A program made the translations under genes and the position numbers. 64,000 nucleotides of DNA, from NCBI RefSeq assembly GCF_001984195.1, contig NZ_MTQN01000007.1, positions 310,001 through 374,000 of the forward strand, given 5' to 3'. This DNA comes from Kribbella sp. ALI-6-A. GTDB lineage: Bacteria > Actinomycetota > Actinomycetes > Propionibacteriales > Kribbellaceae. Shown in pieces: positions 54,886-63,357 of the stretch (position 1 is its first letter; each line of letters opens with the position of its first letter). Below the pieces are notes generated by a model, which saw only the letters and a list, made by a program, of their open reading frames with translations, did no database searches and was not told the DNA's origin.

Positions 54886-55658
54886 CGATCGCGGTACGGC
54901 GTACGGCGCTGCTGCTCGGGATGGCGATCTGGCGCAGCTCGGTGCAGTGGTGGAGCTTCCGATCGTTCGTGATCACGCTGGTCGCCGGGCGGACCGTGAC
55001 GCCGCTGCTGGGATTGTTCGTCTGGTCGGCGGCCGTCCCTGGTGACGCGGGCATCACCACGTACTACGTGGTGCTGCTCGCCGTGCAGCTGATGACGGTC
55101 TCCTACGAGCACCACACGTTGGCGAGCGACATCTACGGCGGCGACTTCGCCGTCGAGCTGGTCAAACCGCAGCCGGTCGTGCTGGACCTGCTCGGGACCA
55201 ACCTGGCGTTGCGCTTCTGGCATCTGATGTTCGGAGCCCCGGTCATCGTCGCGGTCGCCCTGCTGGCGGAGATCTCCTTGCACGGCGTCGATCTGCTGCT
55301 CGCGCTGCCGGCCATCTTGCTCGCGGCCGGGTTGAGATTCGTGTTCACCTACACGCTGGCCCTGACCGCGGTCTGGACGCAACGGGCGCACGGCGCGGTC
55401 GCGATGGGGGAGACGCTGATCTTCCTGCTCGGTGGGACGGCGGCGCCGCTGACCTTCCTGCCCGAACCGTTCCGGGCGGCCGGGGCCGTGCTGCCGTTCT
55501 GGTCGATGCTCGGGGCACCGGCGGAAATTGCCGCGGGCAACATCGACGCCGTGCTCGAGGTGTACGCCGTCCAGCTCGGCTGGCTGGCCGTGACCAGCGC
55601 GATCGCCGTTGTGGTCTGGCGCCGCGCGGTTCGCCGATTCACGGCTTTCGGAGGATGA
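54882..55658 (+). CDS. ABC-2 type permease (first of a pair)
   Basis: 258 aa from ATG 54882, overlapping the ATPase stop as ATGA. Six hydrophobic helices, the usual number for the PF06182-like ABC-2 permease subfamily (for example FVITLVAGRTVTPLLGLFVW and LLLALPAILLAAGLRFVFTY). It forms an export complex with the ATPase and with the second permease that follows (ATGA overlap). The substrate is unknown. Confidence 0.9.
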   Translation: MTIAVRRTALLLGMAIWRSSVQWWSFRSFVITLVAGRTVTPLLGLFVWSAAVPGDAGITTYYVVLLAVQLMTVSYEHHTLASDIYGGDFAVELVKPQPVVLDLLGTNLALRFWHLMFGAPVIVAVALLAEISLHGVDLLLALPAILLAAGLRFVFTYTLALTAVWTQRAHGAVAMGETLIFLLGGTAAPLTFLPEPFRAAGAVLPFWSMLGAPAEIAAGNIDAVLEVYAVQLGWLAVTSAIAVVVWRRAVRRFTAFGG

Positions 55659-56437
55659 CGATGGTGCTGAAACTGTTCGGGGCGTTGTTCTCGATGTCGC
55701 TGCGGCGGTCGCTGGCCTTCCGGGCCGACCTGCTGTTCGAGCTCGTCATGACGCTCGTCGGCGCCGGTGCGGCGGTTGCCGCGCTCGGGGTCGTCTACAC
55801 GCGGACGGACACGCTCGCCGGCTGGTCGCCGGGAGAGGCGATCGCGTTGCTGGGCACGTTCCAGCTCGTGTCCGGCTTGCGCACCGCGTTCGTCGAGCCG
55901 AACCTGCAGTGGTTCGGCGACCAGGTGAAGAGCGGCCGGTTCGACGCGATCCTGCTGCAACCGGCGCCGAGCATGTTCCTCGCCAGCCTCGCAACCTGTA
56001 CGCCGGCCGCCCTCGTGCAGGTTGCCCTCGGCATCGGCATCACGGCCGCCGGGGTCATCCAGGCCGAGGTCACGCTGACCGTCGCCGGAGTGGCGAGCTG
56101 GCTGATCCTGGTCGTCGCGGCGACCGTGACGATGTGGGCGACGCGGATCGCGCTGGCCTCGGTGGTGTTCTGGGCGCTCGGGCTCAACCTGGACATCCTC
56201 TACGACGCGGTGTGGCAGTTCGGGCGGTATCCCGTCCAGGTCTACCGCTCCACCTTGCAGTCGGTGCTCACGTACGTCGTACCGGTCGCCCTGCTCGCCA
56301 CCGTGCCGGTCGACGCGCTCCGCGACGGCAGCTTCGTCGCGGTCCCCGCCGCGGTGGTCGTTGCCGCAGGCACCAGTACGGCGGCGTGGGTGATCTGGCG
56401 CAGGGGACTCAGGCGCTACACCAGCGCGACGAGCTAG
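55655..56437 (+). CDS. ABC-2 type permease (second of a pair)
   Basis: 260 aa from ATG 55655, overlapping the previous stop as ATGA. About six helices (GALFSMSLRRSLAFRADLLF, then ALGVVYTRTDTLAG... and VALLATVPVDALRDGSFVAV). Its N-terminal segment and length match the first permease, so the two form a heterodimer served by one ATPase. The operon ends 12 bp before the convergent AraC gene, and no terminator is seen there. Confidence 0.9.
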   Translation: MTMVLKLFGALFSMSLRRSLAFRADLLFELVMTLVGAGAAVAALGVVYTRTDTLAGWSPGEAIALLGTFQLVSGLRTAFVEPNLQWFGDQVKSGRFDAILLQPAPSMFLASLATCTPAALVQVALGIGITAAGVIQAEVTLTVAGVASWLILVVAATVTMWATRIALASVVFWALGLNLDILYDAVWQFGRYPVQVYRSTLQSVLTYVVPVALLATVPVDALRDGSFVAVPAAVVVAAGTSTAAWVIWRRGLRRYTSATS

Positions 56438-56448
56438 GGCGTCTCGCC

Positions 56449-57351
56449 CTAGCCGGCGCGCAAGCGAGCGGCGTCCTGGCCGGGCGGCGTACCGAAGAGG
56501 CGGCGGTACTCGCGGTTGAACTGTGACGGGCTGTCGTACCCGACCAGGTGCCCGACTCCGGCGATGTCGCGCGGATGGGCCGCGAGCAACGAGCGCGCTT
56601 CCTGGAGCCGGATGCGTTTCTGGAACTGCAACGGGCTCAGCGCCGTGATCGCGCGGAAGTGCCGGTGGAAGGCCGCCGGGCTCATCCCGGCCAGGCTCGC
56701 CAGATCTGCGACGCGCAGCGGTTCGGCGTAGTTGTCGCGGATCCAGCGGATCGCGCGGTTGACGTGGGTCAGGCTGCTGTCGGCGAGGCCGATCTGGCGG
56801 ATCACGTCGCCGTGCGGGCCGGTGAGCAGCCGCCAGAGCAGCTCGCGCTCGATCAGCGGGGCGAGCACGGGCACGTCGGACGGCGAATCGAGCAGTCGCA
56901 GCAGTCGGGCGGCCGCGTCCAGGATCTCGGGATCGGCCGGGCCGGTGGCGATGGCCGACGCGCCGGCGGCGGTACGGCGTACTGGCGGGGCCTGGAGCAG
57001 CAAGGGAGCGATCGCGTCCGGGCGCAGCGTGACGGCCATCCCCAGGGCGGGCGTCCGCGGGCTCGCGCCGACGAAGTGACCGGACACCGGGAGGTCGGTG
57101 GTGACGACGAACAGGTCGCCGGCCCGGTAGTCGAAGGTCTGGTCGCCGAGCAGGAGGCGCTTGCCGCCCTGGGCCATCACGACCAGCAGCGGTTCGGTGA
57201 GCGAGTAGTCCGGCGCCGAGGACTCGACCTTCGACAGCGTCAGCCCGTCGACGGCGGTCCGCAGGTCGGGGCGGGCGTGTCTCGCGATGCGCTCGCGGAG
57301 CTCGGTCAGCAGCTGGTCTCGGTGCACCTCCTCAGCCAAACACGACGACAT
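56449..57351 (-). CDS. AraC-family transcriptional regulator (AraC_N type)
   Basis: 300 aa from ATG 57351 (a later start at GTG 57327 is possible). An N-terminal AraC_N ligand domain (DLRTAVDGLTLSKVESSAPD, then QGGKRLLLGDQTFDYRAGDL) is followed by two C-terminal HTHs (RVADLASLAGMSPAAFHRHF near 232 and GVGHLVGYDSPSQFNREYRR near 275). It is divergent from an aldo-keto reductase gene with about 130 bp between the starts, a classic pairing in which the regulator controls its neighbour in response to an aldehyde or ketone. It is convergent with the ABC operon. Confidence 0.92.
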   Translation of the reverse strand: MSSCLAEEVHRDQLLTELRERIARHARPDLRTAVDGLTLSKVESSAPDYSLTEPLLVVMAQGGKRLLLGDQTFDYRAGDLFVVTTDLPVSGHFVGASPRTPALGMAVTLRPDAIAPLLLQAPPVRRTAAGASAIATGPADPEILDAAARLLRLLDSPSDVPVLAPLIERELLWRLLTGPHGDVIRQIGLADSSLTHVNRAIRWIRDNYAEPLRVADLASLAGMSPAAFHRHFRAITALSPLQFQKRIRLQEARSLLAAHPRDIAGVGHLVGYDSPSQFNREYRRLFGTPPGQDAARLRAG

Positions 57352-57480
57352 TCCCGGTGCAACCTGATCTGATCGTGCTTGAGAGGAATAGGCAAGAGCT
57401 GGAGGGAATCGGTCTACCGGGTCACAGGGTGCCCGCGATGGGATGGAGCCATCAGATTCAGACACCGTTGGGAGCACCTC

Positions 57481-58563
57481 ATGGGACTCGATCAGTACGT
57501 CACCCTCGGCCGGTCCGGGCTGCGGGTCAGCCCGTTCGCGCTCGGCGCGATGACCTTCGGCGACGACGCCGGCGGCGCCGGTTGCAGCGTCGAGGAGTCG
57601 GAGAAGATCCTCGCGACCTACCTCGATCGCGGCGGGAATTTCGTCGACACGGCCAACTTCTACACCAACGGCCACTCGGAGAAGATCCTCGGTGACTACC
57701 TCGCAGCCCGGCCCGGGCAGCGCGAGCACGTGGTGCTGGCGTCGAAGTTCTTCGGCAACATGTGGCCCGGCGACCCGAACGGGGGCGGCGCGGGCCGGGG
57801 TTCGATCGTCGCGCAACTGGAGCACACACTGCGTCGGCTGCAGACCGACTACCTGGATGTCTACTGGTTGCACAATTGGGACCGGCACACGCCGATCGAG
57901 GAGACACTGCGCACGCTCGACGATCTCGTCCGGGCCGGCAAGATCCGGTACGTCGGCTTCTCGAACACTCCGGCCTGGGTCACCGCGCAGGCCCAGACCA
58001 CCGCGCTGCTGAAGGGCTGGACGCCGTTGATCGCGCTGCAGGTCGAGTACTCGCTGCTGGCGCGGACCGTCGAAGGGGAGCTGGCGCCGCTCGCGCTCGA
58101 CCAGGGGATGGCGCTGGTGCCGTGGAGCCCGCTCAAGAACGGGTTCCTGTCCGGCAAGTACCGGCGCGGGACCGACGTCGTGGACTCGGTGCGGGCGGCG
58201 TACGTCGGTGGGCCGAGCGAGGCGGAGTACGCCGTGATCGACGCCGTCGCGGCGGTGGCCGACGAGCTCGGGAGGTCCTCGGCGGCGGTGGCGCTGGCCT
58301 GGCTGCGCGCGCGCCAGGGGACCGTCGTACCGATCGTCGGCGCTCGGCGGGTCGAGCACCTGGAGAGCAATCTCGTCGCGCTCGAGGTGTCGCTGAGCGA
58401 AGAGCAGGTGCGGCGGCTCGACGAGGTGTCGGCGCCGACGCTGAACTATCCGGCGCCGATGCACGGCGCGCAGCGGGCGATGCTGCAGTTCGCCGGGACG
58501 ACGGTCGACGGGGAGAGCTCGACGATCTACCCGCCGCTCCTGCACAGCGACGTGCGGTACTAG
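57481..58563 (+). CDS. Aldo/keto reductase
   Basis: 360 aa from ATG 57481, with GGGAG eight bases upstream; the frame is open to 57379, but AKR sequence begins at GLDQYVTLGRSGLRVSPFAL. The catalytic tetrad region is visible: Asp and Tyr in NFVDTANFYTNGHSEKILG near 60-68, Lys in VVLASKFFG near 89, and His in DVYWLHNWD near 128. The NADP-binding end is VPIVGARRVEHLESNLVALE. It reduces aldehydes or ketones with NADPH; the substrate is unknown. The stop overlaps the convergent ArsR gene (CTAG, 58560-58563). Confidence 0.92.
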   Translation: MGLDQYVTLGRSGLRVSPFALGAMTFGDDAGGAGCSVEESEKILATYLDRGGNFVDTANFYTNGHSEKILGDYLAARPGQREHVVLASKFFGNMWPGDPNGGGAGRGSIVAQLEHTLRRLQTDYLDVYWLHNWDRHTPIEETLRTLDDLVRAGKIRYVGFSNTPAWVTAQAQTTALLKGWTPLIALQVEYSLLARTVEGELAPLALDQGMALVPWSPLKNGFLSGKYRRGTDVVDSVRAAYVGGPSEAEYAVIDAVAAVADELGRSSAAVALAWLRARQGTVVPIVGARRVEHLESNLVALEVSLSEEQVRRLDEVSAPTLNYPAPMHGAQRAMLQFAGTTVDGESSTIYPPLLHSDVRY

Positions 58564-59132
58564 TCGCGCTTCGGGGGCAGGGCCGGGTAGTCGTGGATCG
58601 GGTAGACGCCGGTGACGAAGCCGTACGTCGTGTCGCCGGAGCGGGGCAGCGTGTCGAACTCGTGCACGAGCTGCTCGACGCGGTCCCAGAACTCGGCCAC
58701 CCGCTCGTCGGGGATCCGCGCGTGCCGGATGAACGAGCGCAGCCGGCCGGCGTCGTACGCGCCGATCGACTCCTTCGCCGCGACCTCGAAGTCGTTGAAG
58801 TCCGGCGGCAGGTCGACGCCGTCGACCCGGCGGCCGAGGCCGACGAAGAACATCCGGGCCGCGCGACCGTAGTACCGCTCGTCGATCGCGCGCACCCGGC
58901 GGGTCCGGACGACGCGCAGGATGCCGGCGTCGGTCAGCACCTTGACGTGGTGCGCGACGGTGCTCTTCGGCCGTTTGACCGCGGCGGCCAGCTCGCTGAC
59001 GGTCGCGGCGCGCTCGTGCAGCAGGCCGAGGATCGTGGTTCGCAGCGGGTCGCTGATCGCCCGCACCTGCTCGGCCGTGGTGAGCTCGATCGTCTCCTCG
59101 AGCTCGTAGTCCGGAACGGCGGAATCGGCCAT
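58560..59132 (-). CDS. ArsR/HTH_20-type transcriptional regulator
   Basis: 190 aa from ATG 59132. A winged HTH is near residues 20-85 (RAISDPLRTTILGLLHERAA, then AAVKRPKSTVAHHVKVLTDA), and the C-terminal ~100 residues are a helical domain with FNDFEVAAKESIGAYDAGRL. The arrangement matches the ArsR-type regulators in this window (for example 14517-15101). No metal-binding cysteines are present. It is tail to tail with the AKR gene and head to tail with the nucleotidyltransferase gene; the target is unknown. Confidence 0.87.
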   Translation of the reverse strand: MADSAVPDYELEETIELTTAEQVRAISDPLRTTILGLLHERAATVSELAAAVKRPKSTVAHHVKVLTDAGILRVVRTRRVRAIDERYYGRAARMFFVGLGRRVDGVDLPPDFNDFEVAAKESIGAYDAGRLRSFIRHARIPDERVAEFWDRVEQLVHEFDTLPRSGDTTYGFVTGVYPIHDYPALPPKRD

Positions 59133-59164
59133 GATCCGGTCAGACTAGCACCGCCGATCCGGGC

Positions 59165-59851
59165 TCAGCCGCGCTCGCCGGCCACGCGGTATCCGGCGAA
59201 AAGCGGGCCGCCGGCAAGCGTCAGCACCTCCTCGGCGAGGCCGCGGATCGCCGGCGTGCTGCCGCGCGCCGCCAGCCAGCGGTCGGCGTACGCGGGATCG
59301 AGATCGCGCAACTCCCGGAGCAACCACTTGCCGTTCCCGATCCAGTGGTTGCGGAAGTTCAGGGTCGCCTCGGCGGTCCGGAGCCAGGCGTACGTCGCGA
59401 CGACCGCCTGCTCGCCGTCCGGCGCGTGGGCGAGGTCGTCGAGCAGGTCGGTCAGGGCGTACCGGATGGTGTCCTGCTCGGCTTGGTCGAGCGGCGCCGG
59501 ACCCGCCTGGAGAGTCCGGCGCGCGGCCGCCTGGGTGCCGGCGGCGTCGCCGGTCACCACGGTGCCGAGGGCAACCATCCGGTGCAGGACCGGCCGTCGG
59601 CCGGGCAAGTCCATGGCCAGGTAGTGCGCGAGGCTGGCCTGGTCGTGGACGAACAGCTCGACCGGCCAGCCGTCGTAGCGCAGCGACTCCCGTCGCGGGG
59701 CGCCGGTGGATCCGTCCGGCAGCAGCACGACGATGTCGAGGTCGGAGCCTGCCGTGCGCGCCGACGTCAGGACGCTGCCGGACAGGATGACCCAGACTGC
59801 CTGCGGGAAGAGCTCGGCTGCCAGCTGTCGAGTGGTCTGCAGGGGATCCAT
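59165..59851 (-). CDS. Nucleotidyltransferase-domain protein
   Basis: About 228 aa from ATG 59851 (an earlier ATG at 59869 would overlap the divergent kinase start). The signature WVILSGSVLTSARTAGSDLD near residues 20-40 is the GS-x(n)-SDxD pattern of the minimal nucleotidyltransferase (MNT) superfamily, which includes aminoglycoside and other adenylyltransferases. The C-terminal part is a helical bundle (EQDTIRYALTDLLDDLAHAP, then TYAWLRTAEATLNFRNHWIG) as in KNTase-type C domains. A third metal-site Asp is not obvious, so activity is not certain. The start is within 20 bp of the divergent kinase, suggesting a shared control region. Confidence 0.82.
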   Translation of the reverse strand: MDPLQTTRQLAAELFPQAVWVILSGSVLTSARTAGSDLDIVVLLPDGSTGAPRRESLRYDGWPVELFVHDQASLAHYLAMDLPGRRPVLHRMVALGTVVTGDAAGTQAAARRTLQAGPAPLDQAEQDTIRYALTDLLDDLAHAPDGEQAVVATYAWLRTAEATLNFRNHWIGNGKWLLRELRDLDPAYADRWLAARGSTPAIRGLAEEVLTLAGGPLFAGYRVAGERG

Positions 59852-59868
59852 GCAGACATCATGGGGCA

Positions 59869-60519
59869 ATGCGAACTGGGCCCGGTGAACCGGTGGTGGC
59901 GGAGTGGAAGACCGTCTCGTTGGCGGAGTTCGTGTCGGGGGTGATGAGCGCGGGGCCTCGGGTGGTGGCCGTCGACGGGCGTAGCGGGAGTGGGAAGTCC
60001 ACGTTGGCCGGGCGGTTGTCCGCTGCGGTGCCAGGAGCCGTGGTGGTGCATGCGGACGACGTCGCGTGGCATGCGCCGATGTTCGGGTGGAGCGAGCTGC
60101 TGGCGCACGGCGTGCTGGAGCCGGTCCGGCGGCGCGAGGCGGTGGCGTATCGGCCGCCGGCTTGGGAGGAGCGTGGACGGCCGGGGGCGATCGAGGTGCC
60201 GGCGGACGCCTCGGTGGTGATTGTCGAAGGTGTGGGCGCCGGGCGGACAGAGCTGGCCGGGCTGATCGACGTACTGGTGTGGGTGCAGTCGGACTTCGAC
60301 GAGGCCGAGAAGCGGGGCATCGCCCGGGACATCGCCTCGGGGGTCAACGGTGATGCGCAGGCGTCGATCGACTTCTGGCACGACTGGCTGGCCGCGGAGA
60401 TGCCGTTCCTGGAGCGCGATCGGCCGTGGGAACGGGCGGACGTCGTGGTCGCGGGGACGTCCCCGGAGCCGCAGGATGCCGCCACGGTCCGGATCGCGGG
60501 GCACGCGCTGAGGTCTTGA
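59869..60519 (+). CDS. P-loop kinase-like protein (uridine kinase/AAA type)
   Basis: 216 aa from ATG 59869. Walker A is AVDGRSGSGKSTLAGRLSAA near residues 34-53, a DxD-like site HADDVAWHAP near 66, and a LID region (GRPGAIEVPADASVVIVEGV, then RGIARDIASGVNGDAQASID). It looks like a small-molecule kinase such as the uridine/pantothenate kinase-like group. The substrate is not identifiable. It is divergent from the nucleotidyltransferase by only a few bases, so both start near one promoter region. Confidence 0.87.
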   Translation: MRTGPGEPVVAEWKTVSLAEFVSGVMSAGPRVVAVDGRSGSGKSTLAGRLSAAVPGAVVVHADDVAWHAPMFGWSELLAHGVLEPVRRREAVAYRPPAWEERGRPGAIEVPADASVVIVEGVGAGRTELAGLIDVLVWVQSDFDEAEKRGIARDIASGVNGDAQASIDFWHDWLAAEMPFLERDRPWERADVVVAGTSPEPQDAATVRIAGHALRS

Positions 60520-60529
60520 CGCCGGGTCG

Positions 60530-61411
60530 GTGGCCCGCTTCGGTGCCAGCATGGCCGGTGTGGAGTCGTACGTCGAACGCCCGCCGCTGCCGGAGCTGGC
60601 GCGCGTCGTACGGACCGTGTGGATCCAGCGCACCGGCGACGCGGCGTACGTGCAACGGCACCTGCCCACCGGTGGGGTCGAGCTGCACTTCCCGATCGGC
60701 GGGCGGCCGCAGCTGGTCGGGCCGCTGACCGGACCGGAGGTCGAGGTCATCCCGGCGCACACCACGATCGTCGGCGCGCGGTTCCTGCCGGGTACGGCGC
60801 CGCCGCTTCCGGCGATGCTCGACGACCTGGTCGATCAGCGGCTGGCGCTGACCGAGCTGTGGGGGAGTCTGGTCGACCGGCTGGTGGAGGCGATGGCCCT
60901 GGCCGGTACGCCGGAACGCGCGCTGCTGATCCTGCAAGGCCATCTCCAGCGGGAGTTCCAGGGTGGCGTCGACCCGCTCGTGGGTGAGGCCGTGCGGGCG
61001 CTGATGCCGTGGCAGCCGCTCAACATCGATGCCTTGGCCGGGCACTTGGCGTTGTCGCCCAGTCAGTTGCGGCGCCGGTGTCTGCAGTCGGTCGGCGTGA
61101 GTCCGAAGGTTCTGCAACGGACGTTGCGGTTCCAGGGGTTCCTCGCGCTGGCGCAGGCCGGAGCGACCGCGACCGGGCGGCGCGGAGCCGACGGCATGGC
61201 GGGACTGGCGATCGACGTCGGGTACGCCGATCAGGCGCATCTCAGCCGGGAGTGCCTGCGACTGACCGGGCTGACGCCGAGCCAGCTGCTCGGCGGCACG
61301 GTCGATCGGTGTCTGTGCGGCCACGACCACTCGGCGTCGTACCGGCCGTTCCTGGCGGGCCGTCGTCGGGTGCTCGATTTGTTCAAGACGGAGCTGGTGC
61401 GCGGAGCCTAG
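60530..61411 (+). CDS. AraC-family regulator with an unusual N-terminal domain
   Basis: About 293 aa from GTG 60530 (ATG 60551 is a possible later start). The N-terminal part (LARVVRTVWIQRTGDAAYVQ, then HLPTGGVELHFPIGGRP) resembles the DUF6597-like domain of AraC relatives. The HTH domain covers about residues 155-265 (LNIDALAGHLALSPSQLRRR, then LAIDVGYADQAHLSRECLRL). A terminal CLCGHDHSASYRPF stretch has paired Cys. The gene is 10 bp from the P-loop kinase and about 10 bp from the FAD oxidase, so it may head or join the following operon and regulate it. Confidence 0.85.
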   Translation: MARFGASMAGVESYVERPPLPELARVVRTVWIQRTGDAAYVQRHLPTGGVELHFPIGGRPQLVGPLTGPEVEVIPAHTTIVGARFLPGTAPPLPAMLDDLVDQRLALTELWGSLVDRLVEAMALAGTPERALLILQGHLQREFQGGVDPLVGEAVRALMPWQPLNIDALAGHLALSPSQLRRRCLQSVGVSPKVLQRTLRFQGFLALAQAGATATGRRGADGMAGLAIDVGYADQAHLSRECLRLTGLTPSQLLGGTVDRCLCGHDHSASYRPFLAGRRRVLDLFKTELVRGA

Positions 61412-61420
61412 GTTCGGGGC

Positions 61421-62722
61421 GTGACCGAACTCGACCTGCGCGACGGGATCGTGCTTCGCCCGGGCACCGCGGCGTACGACGTGGTGCGGCGGCCGGTCCA
61501 GGTCGCGTACCAGGAGGTGCAGCCGCGGCTGGTGGCGCTGTGCCGATCGGTGCCGGACGTGGTCGCCACGCTGAAGTATGCCGCTGAGTCCGGGGATCGC
61601 CTGGTCGCGCGTGGCGGTGGGCACTGCTTCGCGGGCCGGTCGTCGACGGACGGGATCGTGCTGGATCTGTCGGGTCTGGACGAGATCTCGCTGGCCGACG
61701 GGATCGCGACGATCGGGGCCGGCGCGCGGCTGGGGTCGGTGTACGGCGAGTTGCACGCCGCTGGGCGGACGTTGCCGGCTGGGTGTGGGCCGACCGTCGG
61801 GATCGCCGGGCTCACGCTGGGCGGCGGGATCGGGCTGCTCGGGCGCAAGTACGGATTGACGTGCGACCGGCTGGTCAGCGTACAGGTGGTGCTGGCGGAC
61901 GGATGCGTCGTGGAGTGCTCGGAGGACGACGAGCCGGAGCTGTTCTGGGGGCTGCGGGGTGCGGGTGGCGGGCAGTTCGGGGTCGTGACGGCTCTGCGGT
62001 TCGCGACTGTGCCGGAGCCGGTGATGACGCGGATCGAGGGGTGCTCGTCGGTCGATCTCGCCGAGCTGGTGGGGAGGTGGCAGGTGTGGGCGCCTTCCGC
62101 GCCGGACGAGGTGACCGTCGATCTCCGGCTGGTGTCGGAGCCTGGATCGCCCGTGCGCGCGACGGTTTTCGGGGCTTCGATGCTGGGGGTGAACCAGACT
62201 CGGGAGCTGGTGCGGGACTTCGCGGCGGCGATCGAGGTGCGTGGCGGGGTGCCGTACAGCGAGTTGAAGGCGTCGTTGGCGGATCCGCTGGACGTTCCGG
62301 TGGCACGGCTCAGGTCGGAGTTCTTCGCGCGGCCGATGCGAGCGGGGACCATCGCGTCGTTGCTGTCGCAGCTGGGCGAGCCGCGGAGCGCGGGACGTCG
62401 GGAGATCTCGTTCACGGCGATGGGTGGGGCGTACAACCGGGTGGCGGAGGACGCGACCGCGTTCGCGCATCGGGGCGAACGGTTTCTGGTGAACCACGTC
62501 GCCGACGGTCCGGACAACGCTTGGGTCGACGCGTCCTGGGCGACGGCGCACGTCGACGGGTCGGGGCGGGTCTACCCGAACTTCCCCGACCTGGCGCTGG
62601 AGGACTGGGCGACGGCGTACCACGGGGGCAATCTCGCCCGGTTGACGGCGGTCAAGCGGGCTTACGACCCGCAGCGGTTCTTCGACTTTCCGCAAGCGAT
62701 TCAGGACGAGGGAGTGCGATGA
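61421..62722 (+). CDS. BBE/FAD_binding_4-type FAD-linked oxidase
   Basis: 433 aa from GTG 61421. The VAO/BBE FAD-binding domain is shown by RLVARGGGHCFAGRSSTDGI near residue 62, a GIATIGAGARLGSVYGELHA stretch and TVGIAGLTLGGGIGLLGRKYG near 125. The His in GGGHCF is the usual covalent FAD site. The C-terminal tail (AYDPQRFFDFPQAIQ) matches the BBE end. These enzymes oxidise alkaloids, polyketides or sugars with O2. It overlaps the next gene (ATGA), so it is in an operon with a reductase and an epimerase, suggesting a small biosynthetic or catabolic unit. Confidence 0.92.
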   Translation: MTELDLRDGIVLRPGTAAYDVVRRPVQVAYQEVQPRLVALCRSVPDVVATLKYAAESGDRLVARGGGHCFAGRSSTDGIVLDLSGLDEISLADGIATIGAGARLGSVYGELHAAGRTLPAGCGPTVGIAGLTLGGGIGLLGRKYGLTCDRLVSVQVVLADGCVVECSEDDEPELFWGLRGAGGGQFGVVTALRFATVPEPVMTRIEGCSSVDLAELVGRWQVWAPSAPDEVTVDLRLVSEPGSPVRATVFGASMLGVNQTRELVRDFAAAIEVRGGVPYSELKASLADPLDVPVARLRSEFFARPMRAGTIASLLSQLGEPRSAGRREISFTAMGGAYNRVAEDATAFAHRGERFLVNHVADGPDNAWVDASWATAHVDGSGRVYPNFPDLALEDWATAYHGGNLARLTAVKRAYDPQRFFDFPQAIQDEGVR

Positions 62723-63357
62723 GCAAGGTGCTGACGGCGCTGTCGGTGTCGGTCGACGGGTTCATCACGGGGCGCGATCCGGGACCCGGCCGAGGGCTGG
62801 GCGACGGGTCGATGCTGTTCGACTGGTACTTCACCGGGGACACGCCGAGCCGGGAGTTCGACGGGTTCCGGTTGAGTGAGCCGAGTGCGCGGGTGTTCGA
62901 CGGATTGGCGTCGCGGGTCGGGGTGAGTGTGGCCGGGCGCAACACCTACGACGACTCCGGGTGGATCGACGGTGGTGCGCCGCATCCGACGGCGCCGTTG
63001 GTCGTGGTGAGTCATCGGCCGTTGGACGGTGCCGCGGCGGCCGGATCCGAGCGACCTGGCCCAGGTCTGCCGGGGATGAGTGAACGGCAGACGCTGGTCA
63101 CGTCCGGGATCGAGGACGCGATCGCCGTGGCGCGCGAACTGGCCGGCGACAAGGACGTCGTACTGATGGGTGGCGGCGTGGTGACCTCGGCGTTGGCGGC
63201 CGGGCTGGTCGACGAGGTCGTGCTGCACCAGGTGCCGATCCTGCTGGGCGGCGGGCGCCGCTTCTTCCAGGAGCTTCCGCAGCACGTCAGCTTGCGATTG
63301 CGGGAAGCCGTCGCAGCCCCGGGCGTGACGCACCTGCACTACGAGGTGGTCCGATGA
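62719..63357 (+). CDS. RibD-like/dihydrofolate-reductase-like protein
   Basis: 212 aa from ATG 62719 (ATGA overlap with the oxidase stop). The opening [20 protein letters not shown] is the RibD_C family start, and [20 protein letters not shown] with [19 protein letters not shown] forms the central and C-terminal core. It probably binds NADPH. A second family member of similar size is at 15175-15786. It is translationally coupled to the upstream oxidase and the downstream epimerase, so the three likely form one pathway unit. Confidence 0.88.
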   Translation: MSKVLTALSVSVDGFITGRDPGPGRGLGDGSMLFDWYFTGDTPSREFDGFRLSEPSARVFDGLASRVGVSVAGRNTYDDSGWIDGGAPHPTAPLVVVSHRPLDGAAAAGSERPGPGLPGMSERQTLVTSGIEDAIAVARELAGDKDVVLMGGGVVTSALAAGLVDEVVLHQVPILLGGGRRFFQELPQHVSLRLREAVAAPGVTHLHYEVVR